A DNA stretch of 64,000 nucleotides from Lentisphaeria bacterium UBA1791. Its GTDB lineage: Bacteria; Verrucomicrobiota; Lentisphaeria; Victivallales; Victivallaceae. The number at the start of each line of letters is the position of its first letter. Within the stretch, counting starts at the first letter, position 1. Shown here piece after piece: positions 51,510 to 58,948 of this stretch. The position numbers and the translations under genes are program-made. The stretch is from the NCBI GenBank assembly GCA_002314455.1, contig DCFZ01000049.1, positions 1 through 64,000 of the forward strand, given 5' to 3'. The notes beneath the pieces were generated by a model that did no database searches, was not told where the DNA came from, and worked only from the letters and a program-made list of their open reading frames with translations.

Positions 51510-54500
51510 ATGGGAAAAAGTATGCGCACGATTGACGGCAACTTTGCCGCCAGCTACGTGGCGTACGCGTTCAGCGAAGTCGCGGCGATCTACCCGATCA
51601 CCCCGTCGTCGCCGATGGGCGAGTACGCGGACACCTGGGCGAGCCAGGGCAAGGTCAACATGTTCGGCCAGAAGGTCGAAATTTCCGAAATGCAGTCCGA
51701 AGCCGGCGCCGCCGGTGCGGTTCACGGCAGCTTGAGCGCCGGTGCGTTGACGACGACCTACACCGCCAGCCAGGGCCTCTTGCTGATGATCCCCAATATG
51801 TACAAGATCGCCGGCGAAATGTTGCCGTGCGTTTTCCACGTCACCGCCCGCGCGCTCGCCGCCCAGTCGCTCTCGATTTTCGGCGATCACTCCGACGTGA
51901 TGGCGTGCCGCGCCACCGGTTTCGCGATGACCAGCGCCGCCAGCATTCAGGAAACCCACGACATGGCGATCGTCGCCCACTTGGCGACCCTCGAAAGCGA
52001 GATCCCCTTTGTCGCGTTCTTCGACGGTTTCCGCACCAGCCATGAATTCCAGAAAATCGAATTGCTCGACTATGCGGACATCAAGACGCTGGTCGATATG
52101 AAGTACATCGAGCGTTTCCGCGCCCGCGCGCTCCGTCCGGAAGCGCCCTACGCCAAGATGGCGGCGCAGAACCCCGACGTCTACTTCCAGGGCCGTGAAA
52201 CGACCAACAATCAGTACGCCGCGTTGCCCGCGATCGTCCAGAAGTATATGGACAAAGTCGCCGCGCTCACCGGCCGTCCGATGCACTTGTTTGACTACGT
52301 CGGCGCCAAGGATGCCGATCGCGTGATCATCGCGATGGGTTCCGGTTGCGAAGTCATCGAAGAAACGATCAACCACCTCAACCAGCAGGGCATGAAGCTC
52401 GGCTTGGTCAAGGTTCGTCTGTATCGTCCCTTCTCGGCGGAAGCGCTCGTCGCGGCGATTCCCGCCACCGTCAAGAAGATCGCGGTGCTCGACCGCACCA
52501 AGGAACCCGGTTGCCTCGGCGAGCCGCTCTACCTCGACGTCAAGGCGGCGCTCGCCGGCAAAGACGTGACCGTCATCGGCGGCCGCTTCGGTCTTGCCAG
52601 CAAAGAGTTCACGCCGTCGATGGTGCTCGCGGTCTACAAGCACCTCGCCGGCGCTTGCTTCCACAATTTCACCGTCGGTATCACCGACGATGTCAGCCAC
52701 CTCTCGATCCCCGTGGACGAGACGATTGTCACCGAACCCGCCGGCACCACCAGCTGCTGCTTCTGGGGCCTCGGCTCCGACGGTACGGTCGGTTCCAACA
52801 AGAACTCGGTTGCGATCATCGGCGACAACACCAACAAGTACGTCCAGGCGTATTTCGCTTACGACTCGAAAAAGTCGGGCGGCATCACGATCAGCCACTT
52901 GCGTTTCGGCGATCAGCCGATCACCAGTGAATATCTCATCACCGCGCCGAACTTCGTCGCCTGCCACAACCCGGCTTATATCGGTATGTACGATATGATT
53001 TCCGGCATCAAACAAGGCGGTACTTTCCTCCTCAACACCAGCGCGACCGCCGATCAGGCGTTTGCGACGTTGACCCGCGAGATGCAGCAGACGATCGTCG
53101 ACAAGAAAGTCAAGTTCTACGTCGTCGACGCGCTCAAAGTCGCGTTGTCGGTCGGCAGTCCCAAGTACATCTCGACGATCATGCAGACCTGCTTCTTCAA
53201 GCTCGCCGGCATCATTCCGGAAGCCGAAGCGATCGGTTACATCAAGAAGGGCATCGAGAAGAAATTCGCCAAAAAAGGTCAGGAAGTCGTCGATCAGAAT
53301 AAGCTCTGCGTCGACAAGGCGCTCGACGGTCTTGCCGAAGTCAACGTGCCCGCGTCGCTCGACGGCGTGGCGTGCTTCGTCCCCGCGGTCAAGTACACCG
53401 CCGAAATGGGCGAATTCGCGACGAAACTGATGGAACCCGTGCTCGCGCAGAAAGGCGACAGCGTCCCCGTTTCCGCGATGAGCTACGACGGTTCGATGCC
53501 GACCGGCACCGCCCGCTTCGAGAAGCGCGGCGTCGCGCCGAAAGTTCCGCATTGGGACGCCTCGAAGTGCATCCAGTGCAACCAGTGCGTGATGAGTTGC
53601 CCCCACGCTGCGATCCGCGCGAAGCTGATCGATGCCAAGGATCTCGCCAACGCGCCCGCTTCCTTTGCGACGGTCGACGCCAAGCCGCCGGTCAAGAAGG
53701 AACTCGGTCTCAAGTACCGTTTGCAGATTTTCGTTGACGACTGCCTCGGCTGCGGCGTCTGCGTCGAGACCTGTATCGCCAAGGAAAAGGCGATCAGCCT
53801 CGTCAGCGCCGCTGGCGAGCGCAAAGCCGGCGAGCAGGAAAACGTCAAGTTCTTCATGGACTTGCCGGACAACGTGATGGGCGGCACCACCGACGCCAAC
53901 GTCAAGGGCCTCGGCTTCAAACTGCCGTACTTCGAATTCAACGGCGCCTGCGCCGGTTGCGGCGAAGCGCCCTACGTCAAGATGGTCAGCCAGCTTTTCG
54001 GTAACCGTATGATCGTCGCCAACGCCACCGGTTGCAGCTCGATCTACTCCGGCAGCTTCCCGTCGTTGCCCTACTGCAAGGACAAGGAAGGCCGCGGTCC
54101 CGCGTGGGCGAACAGCCTCTTTGAAGACAACGCCGAGTACGGCTTCGGTATGCGCGTCGCGGTCGATACGACCCGTAAGCAGCTCAAGGCCAACGTCGAG
54201 CGCTTCCTCGAACTCGGCTGCTGCTGCGACGAGATGAAAAACCTCCTCGGCTACGCGCTTGAGCACTGGAACGACACCGACGATGCCGCGATCGCCAATC
54301 AGAAAGCGATCGGCGACAAACTCGCGGTCGCGGTGACCAAGCTCGACGGCGAGAAACTCACCATCGCCCGCAAGATGCTCGAACTGAAAGACTACTTCGT
54401 CGACAAGTCCGTGTGGATCATCGGCGGCGACGGCTGGGCGTATGATATCGGTTACGGCGGCTTGGACCACGTCGTTGCGCAGAACCGCAACGTCAACATC

Positions 54501-55040
54501 CTCGTGCTCGATACCGAAGTCTACTCCAACACCGGCGGGCAGTCCTCCAAGTCCACCCCGATCGGCGCGGTTGCGCTCTTCGCGGCGGCGGGCAAGCGCA
54601 TGACCAAGAAGAACCTCGGTTTTATGTGCATGAGCTACGGCAATGTCTACGTCGCGTCGATCTCGATGGGCGCCAACCGTCAGCAGACCTTGACCGCGAT
54701 CCGCGAAGCGGAAGCGCACAACGGCCCCTCGATCATCATCGCTTACGCGCCCTGTATGCTCCACGGCATCAATATGTCCAAGAGCCAGGTCGAGCAGAAG
54801 CGTGCGGTCGACGCCGGCTACTGGCCGCTCTATCGCTACAACCCGGCGAACGAAGTTCCCTTCACTTGGGAAACCAAGGAAGCGAGCGAGAGCTACCAGG
54901 AATTCATCCGCAGCGAAAACCGCTACAAGCAGTTGCTCAAGGCGGCGCCCGCGGAAGCCGAAGCGCTCTTCGCGCAGGCTGAAACCGACGCTCAGCGCCG
55001 GATGAACTTCTACAAGAAGATCGGCGAGATCATGAAGTAA
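51510..55040 (+). CDS. nifJ: Pyruvate:ferredoxin (flavodoxin) oxidoreductase
   Basis: 1176 residues, the single-chain form. Oxidatively decarboxylates pyruvate to acetyl-CoA and CO2, reducing ferredoxin; central to anaerobic energy metabolism. Domain I has YPITPSSPMGEYAD. Two 4Fe-4S clusters sit at CIQCNQCVMSCPHAA and CLGCGVCVETCIAKEKA; the usual Pro after the last Cys of the second is Ile. The thiamine-diphosphate domain has ACAGCGEAPYVK, GGDGWAYDIGYGG and DTEVYSNTGGQSSKSTP. AAAAAAGGAG precedes the ATG. Codon use is strongly biased to C-ending codons, which suggests very high expression and explains the long stop-free frame on the opposite strand. Monocistronic, with terminator. Confidence 0.97.
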   Translation: MGKSMRTIDGNFAASYVAYAFSEVAAIYPITPSSPMGEYADTWASQGKVNMFGQKVEISEMQSEAGAAGAVHGSLSAGALTTTYTASQGLLLMIPNMYKIAGEMLPCVFHVTARALAAQSLSIFGDHSDVMACRATGFAMTSAASIQETHDMAIVAHLATLESEIPFVAFFDGFRTSHEFQKIELLDYADIKTLVDMKYIERFRARALRPEAPYAKMAAQNPDVYFQGRETTNNQYAALPAIVQKYMDKVAALTGRPMHLFDYVGAKDADRVIIAMGSGCEVIEETINHLNQQGMKLGLVKVRLYRPFSAEALVAAIPATVKKIAVLDRTKEPGCLGEPLYLDVKAALAGKDVTVIGGRFGLASKEFTPSMVLAVYKHLAGACFHNFTVGITDDVSHLSIPVDETIVTEPAGTTSCCFWGLGSDGTVGSNKNSVAIIGDNTNKYVQAYFAYDSKKSGGITISHLRFGDQPITSEYLITAPNFVACHNPAYIGMYDMISGIKQGGTFLLNTSATADQAFATLTREMQQTIVDKKVKFYVVDALKVALSVGSPKYISTIMQTCFFKLAGIIPEAEAIGYIKKGIEKKFAKKGQEVVDQNKLCVDKALDGLAEVNVPASLDGVACFVPAVKYTAEMGEFATKLMEPVLAQKGDSVPVSAMSYDGSMPTGTARFEKRGVAPKVPHWDASKCIQCNQCVMSCPHAAIRAKLIDAKDLANAPASFATVDAKPPVKKELGLKYRLQIFVDDCLGCGVCVETCIAKEKAISLVSAAGERKAGEQENVKFFMDLPDNVMGGTTDANVKGLGFKLPYFEFNGACAGCGEAPYVKMVSQLFGNRMIVANATGCSSIYSGSFPSLPYCKDKEGRGPAWANSLFEDNAEYGFGMRVAVDTTRKQLKANVERFLELGCCCDEMKNLLGYALEHWNDTDDAAIANQKAIGDKLAVAVTKLDGEKLTIARKMLELKDYFVDKSVWIIGGDGWAYDIGYGGLDHVVAQNRNVNILVLDTEVYSNTGGQSSKSTPIGAVALFAAAGKRMTKKNLGFMCMSYGNVYVASISMGANRQQTLTAIREAEAHNGPSIIIAYAPCMLHGINMSKSQVEQKRAVDAGYWPLYRYNPANEVPFTWETKEASESYQEFIRSENRYKQLLKAAPAEAEALFAQAETDAQRRMNFYKKIGEIMK

Positions 55041-55061
55041 TTTCAAGATCCGATTCTTCCA

Positions 55062-55094
55062 ACGCCCGACTCCAAAAGAGCCGGGCGTTTTTTT
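55062..55094 (+). terminator. Terminator of the pyruvate oxidoreductase gene
   Basis: ACGCCCG (55062-55068) pairs with CGGGCGT (55082-55088), extended by CTC/GAG inside, then a T-run to 55094. Confidence 0.93.
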
Positions 55095-55117
55095 ATGTTT
55101 TTTCAAGGAGCGAGGTC

Positions 55118-55146
55118 TTGCAAGAAGATGGAAAAATGGTTATATT
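55118..55146 (+). promoter_or_regulatory. Promoter of the 55-64 kb accessory cluster
   Basis: TTGCAA (55118-55123), 17 bases, TATATT (55141-55146). It gives a long leader of about 148 bases before the first large gene. Confidence 0.72.
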
Positions 55147-55253
55147 ATAATGTTCTTGCATTTTTAAGGGGCAGGGGAGCATAGCGTTTGGATTCTGCTC
55201 GCTGTAATAGATTTTTTGGATCATCGACGCCAGTTTTGAATGCTGGAAAAACA

Positions 55254-55304
55254 ATGAAAAAGGCACTTTTATCGAGTGTTAAAATAAGGGAAAATGAAAA
55301 ATGA
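55254..55304 (+). CDS. Possible 16-residue leader peptide
   Basis: MKKALLSSVKIRENEK, ATG at 55254, TGA at 55302-55304 overlapping the ATG of the next gene (ATGA). The ribosome-binding site is weak (GGAAAA). If translated it would couple the large gene to leader translation. It may also be chance in an A-rich leader. Confidence 0.3.
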   Translation: MKKALLSSVKIRENEK

Positions 55305-58084
55305 AAAAAATCCTGGCTCTCGTTCTCGCAGTTTCGCTCGGCGCTCCATTGCTCGCCATTCCCCGTCCCAAAGACGCGGAGCGGCGCAAGGTCTACAAGG
55401 AAGGGAAAAAGCTGGAAGGCATTTTCGGCGTCCCGACTTCGACCAAGGGCTCGCCCGTCGTCCTCTTTCTCGGCGGCGGCCGTCCGTGGCAGGGCAACGG
55501 CACCGGCGGTGCCCTGATCGATAGCGGCGCCGACGTGCGCGTGCTTTCCGGCGTTTACCTCGCCGGGTTGAGCGGCAGTTACATCCGCAGTCTGCCCCAC
55601 CAGACCGAGGAGCCGACGCCGGTTGACGCGATCACGCCGGAGTTCAAGCATCTCGACGAGTACCAGGTGCTCTTTGTCGACGCCATTCCCGAGAAAAATC
55701 AGAAAAAGATCTTCACCCCCGAGCGGGTTACCGCGGTAAAAAAGTTTGTTTCCGAGGGCGGTTTGCTGTTGCTGACGATCAACGCGCCCGAAGACGAACT
55801 CGGCGACCTGATGCCGGTCAAATACGGCGATATGTGCGATGATTACGAGGGGATTTTCATCCGCAAGCCGGCGGGGAAAAACTTCGAATTGATCCCCGAG
55901 ATCTTTCAGATGGTCGATCCTTTCCGCGTTGTGACGCTTGCCGAGGGGGCGAAAAGCATTTCCGATGTCGTTGACGGCAATGGCAATGTTTTGACGAGCT
56001 TCGTCGCGGTGAAGCCTTACGGCAAGGGCAAGGTGATGTACCTCAATACGGAAAAATTGAGACAAAACCGCAGTCAGAGTTTTGATTCGTGGGCGTATGC
56101 GCGGGCGTTCGTCATCGGACTGGTTGCGGAACTTTCCGGCAAGGAACTCCAGATCAAGCTCTTTGAAAAGCAACCGACCGTGCCGCCGAAAACGATCGCC
56201 GAAAAGTCGATCGAGTTGACGATCCCCGAAATGAAGATCGCCGACGATGCTCCGCAGGCGAAAGTTGCCGGCAAGGAAGTCCATTTTGCCAACGGCGCAA
56301 AACTCGTCGTCAAGGAAAAAACCTACGACGCCTATCTGCCCGGATCGGCGACGCCCTTTGTCGTTGACGCCGCCGTGCCGCAGGTGATGTTCAGCCAAAA
56401 GCAGATGAAGATCGAGGATTCCTCCGCCGAAGCGGTCGGCATGCAGGATACGCTCGACGCGAGCAAGATCAAGTGGACTCTTACTGAAGTCAAGGGCGGC
56501 GATTTCGCGACGATCGTGTGGACGGGTGACGACGGCACCGTCGTCAACGAAGAGATCAAAACGAGCCGCCTCGACCTCGACGGCACGACCTATCGCGGCA
56601 TTGCGCGCCGCGCGCACGTGATGAAGTGCAAACGTATGATCTCCGGTTTCAACTTCACCGCCAAGATCGACGTCGATGCGGTCAAGATGCGCCGCATGGC
56701 GTGCTATCAGCCGCCGCGCGGCTACGCCGAGTACGATATGACGAAAAAGGACGAAATCGACAGCCGCTCGTGGGGCTTTTTCAGCGACGGTCAGCCTTTT
56801 GGCTGGATCGAGGGCAAAAAGGGCGTTTTCGCCAACTTCACCGACAATATCCTCAATACGGTAAGTTGCCGCATTTTCAAAGCGAAAGGCGCCAACAAGC
56901 TTCCGGAAGTGACCAACAATGCCGGTTTCGGCTACCAAAAGGCGCCGCTTGAAACAAGCTTTATCTACTATATGGTCGGCGACGTCAAGGCGGCGGACAA
57001 CAATCACTGGCTGGCGATGTACCAGTTCCAGCGGCACAATCTGCGAAAAGTCGCCGGCATCCCCGAATTCCCGGCTTACCCCAATGCGACGTGGAGCGAC
57101 ACCTGTTCTGCGGAACAGCGCGATGCGACGATCGAAAAGATCGGCAAGGCGCAGATCCGCTACACCTATATGCCGATGTGCCCCTCGTGCATGGAGGATC
57201 TCGACAAGCCGGCGCGCATTGAATTGCAGAAAAAGGTCATTGCCGCCGGTTCCAAACCTTATGCGTGGAGCCCCTGCGGTCACAGTCACGGCGCGGGCAC
57301 GGAGTACGACAACAAGAAAAACTGGTTCGCCTACGATGCGCAGGGCAAGGAGTTCACGTATTTCGGCGGCAACTTCCCCGTCATCGACCAGGGCGAACCC
57401 GACTTCCTCGCGTGGTATTTGCCCAAACTTCAGACGGCGATCGACAATGGTCTTGCCGGCGTCTGGTTCGATATGGGCGGCTCGGCGACGGGGACGCGCA
57501 ATTTCGCGAGACCCGACTCGCCGATCGGTCTGATGAACCTCGTCAAATACATTTATCCCGCCTTCTACAAGAACGGCGCCTTTGTTGCGATCGAGGGGCA
57601 GAGTCCGCTCGTCCTCGAAGGCTTCTGGTACCGCGCCAGCGTCTATACGCCGATGGGCGGCAAGGAATTCGCTTTTGTCGGCGACCTCGTCTACGGCGAC
57701 GGGATGGATTTCGATTACTTCCGCAGCAGTATGTTCGGTTTCTATACGCCGGTCGCCTTTGAGAATTACGGTACGAAATTTGAGCGCATCCCCGGCGAGT
57801 TGAAGCAGTTGAACGATGCGGTGCATTACGTTCCCACGATCAATCGCGCGCTCGACATCTGCAAGATGCCCTTTATCCGCGAGACCGATTTCGGCACCAC
57901 GTGGATGAGTCCGACGGGCGGCGCGCTCTTTTTCTACGATGCAGTGGCAAAGCTCGACGTCAAGTTGCCGCAGGGATTTTCGCCGGTCGCGATGATCTCT
58001 GAAAACGGCGACGCGGTCGAACTGAAGGGGAAAATGCCCGCGAGCGTTGCGCCGCGCACGCTGATCGTGCTGGAAAAGAAGTAG
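55301..58084 (+). CDS. Exported GATase1-like plus barrel protein, putative glycan-active
   Basis: 927 residues. Signal peptide MKKILALVLAVSLGAPLLA. Residues about 45-290 resemble the class-I glutamine-amidotransferase-like/ThuA-like fold (VVLFLGGGRPWQ, YQVLFVDAIPE, FVSEGGLLLLTINAPEDELG, GKGKVMYLNTEKL), without a Cys nucleophile. Such domains often accompany glycosidases. The middle is a beta domain (KIKWTLTEVKGGDFATIVWTG). Residues about 590-830 read like a TIM barrel: WSDTCSAEQRDATIEKIG, YTYMPMCPSCMEDL, GLAGVWFDMGGSAT and FVAIEGQSPLVLEGFWYRA; Asp in VWFDMG and Glu in AIEGQ are candidate catalytic acids. The end is beta-rich. No GH family recognised. Heads the accessory cluster. Confidence 0.68.
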   Translation: MKKILALVLAVSLGAPLLAIPRPKDAERRKVYKEGKKLEGIFGVPTSTKGSPVVLFLGGGRPWQGNGTGGALIDSGADVRVLSGVYLAGLSGSYIRSLPHQTEEPTPVDAITPEFKHLDEYQVLFVDAIPEKNQKKIFTPERVTAVKKFVSEGGLLLLTINAPEDELGDLMPVKYGDMCDDYEGIFIRKPAGKNFELIPEIFQMVDPFRVVTLAEGAKSISDVVDGNGNVLTSFVAVKPYGKGKVMYLNTEKLRQNRSQSFDSWAYARAFVIGLVAELSGKELQIKLFEKQPTVPPKTIAEKSIELTIPEMKIADDAPQAKVAGKEVHFANGAKLVVKEKTYDAYLPGSATPFVVDAAVPQVMFSQKQMKIEDSSAEAVGMQDTLDASKIKWTLTEVKGGDFATIVWTGDDGTVVNEEIKTSRLDLDGTTYRGIARRAHVMKCKRMISGFNFTAKIDVDAVKMRRMACYQPPRGYAEYDMTKKDEIDSRSWGFFSDGQPFGWIEGKKGVFANFTDNILNTVSCRIFKAKGANKLPEVTNNAGFGYQKAPLETSFIYYMVGDVKAADNNHWLAMYQFQRHNLRKVAGIPEFPAYPNATWSDTCSAEQRDATIEKIGKAQIRYTYMPMCPSCMEDLDKPARIELQKKVIAAGSKPYAWSPCGHSHGAGTEYDNKKNWFAYDAQGKEFTYFGGNFPVIDQGEPDFLAWYLPKLQTAIDNGLAGVWFDMGGSATGTRNFARPDSPIGLMNLVKYIYPAFYKNGAFVAIEGQSPLVLEGFWYRASVYTPMGGKEFAFVGDLVYGDGMDFDYFRSSMFGFYTPVAFENYGTKFERIPGELKQLNDAVHYVPTINRALDICKMPFIRETDFGTTWMSPTGGALFFYDAVAKLDVKLPQGFSPVAMISENGDAVELKGKMPASVAPRTLIVLEKK

Positions 58085-58105
58085 GATCGGGGGGAAAGGA
58101 TAAAA

Positions 58106-58882
58106 ATGGCGTGTATCCCGCTGGAAAAGCACTTGGCGAATTTTGCGGAATTTTACGCCTTTTATCCGCGGTTTCTCATCGCGTTCCGCGACCGGTTGCC
58201 GCAACTTTCGCTCGGCGAATTGCTCTGGCAAAAGAGTAATTTCTTTGTCATTCTGAAAGAGGGCAGCTGGGGATTGCAGACGATCCCCCCTTATCTGCAA
58301 AAGTTCCTCGACGCCCTCGATGCGCTTGATCGCCGCGACGATGCGGCGATCAACGCGCTCTTTGAAGAAAATCGGCAAATGTTTCAGGAGGTCGTCGCGG
58401 CGAATTATCCCGCTTCCCTTGTCCTGAAAGATTGCTATCGCCGGGGGGACTCCATTTGCTTTGACCGCAACAGCGTCAATCTGGATCACCCCGACTGGTG
58501 CCGGCTTCACCTTGAAAACGGCCGCCAGCCGGAATCGTTTTTGCACGACAAATTTTATTTTGCCGCCAATTTGCTGCGGGTGATCGACGAGGCAACGGCG
58601 TTCGCTCCGTTTCGCGAGATCGCAGTCTTTTCGTGGCTCAACAGCTACGAGGGATTCTTGCAGTTTTTCCCCGACGAATGGCGGCGCAACGTCGCGGAGA
58701 TCGCCGATGAGCGCGACTTCCACCGCGATGGCGGTTTTCTCGGGCAACTGGTCAACCGCGAAGGCGGTTTGAATCGTGCCAACGCGGAATTCCTGTTGCA
58801 AAACGGACGCCTGAAATTTGCGACCAAGTGCTGTCACGCACCGATCGAAGCGGTGCGCGATCACGCCAGAAAATTCCTCTGA
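58106..58882 (+). CDS. Cytoplasmic protein of unknown function
   Basis: 258 residues, no signal peptide or membrane helix. GGGGGAAAGG precedes the ATG. Rich in Phe and Arg: FAEFYAFYPRFLIAFRDRLPQL, LDALDALDRRDDAAINALFEE, RGDSICFDRNSVNLDHPDWCRLHLENGRQPESFLHDKFYFAAN, WLNSYEGFLQFFPDEWRRN. I recognise no family. Placed 21 bases after the GATase1-like gene and likely co-transcribed with it, so it may be a cytoplasmic accessory or sensor for the cluster; this is context only. Confidence 0.6.
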   Translation: MACIPLEKHLANFAEFYAFYPRFLIAFRDRLPQLSLGELLWQKSNFFVILKEGSWGLQTIPPYLQKFLDALDALDRRDDAAINALFEENRQMFQEVVAANYPASLVLKDCYRRGDSICFDRNSVNLDHPDWCRLHLENGRQPESFLHDKFYFAANLLRVIDEATAFAPFREIAVFSWLNSYEGFLQFFPDEWRRNVAEIADERDFHRDGGFLGQLVNREGGLNRANAEFLLQNGRLKFATKCCHAPIEAVRDHARKFL

Positions 58883-58900
58883 TTTTTTTCTGCTTTTCGG

Positions 58901-58929
58901 TTGAAAAAGGGCAAAATGCAGAGTAAATT
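58901..58929 (+). promoter_or_regulatory. Candidate promoter of the beta-helix/SGNH gene
   Basis: TTGAAA (58901-58906), 17 bases, TAAATT (58924-58929), partly following the stop of the upstream gene. The leader would be short and has no clear ribosome-binding site. Confidence 0.45.
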
Positions 58930-58948
58930 AATTATGATACAAAAGTAA

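Noticed and set aside
51483..55106. A 1207-codon open frame opposite the pyruvate oxidoreductase gene.
   Set aside because: Same cause: extreme codon bias of a highly expressed gene. No ribosome-binding site, no recognisable domain.
55145..58864. A 1239-codon open frame opposite the exported GATase1-like gene and its neighbour.
   Set aside because: It covers two genes with signal peptide or good ribosome-binding sites on the other strand, and its product has the same arginine/aspartate-rich shadow composition.
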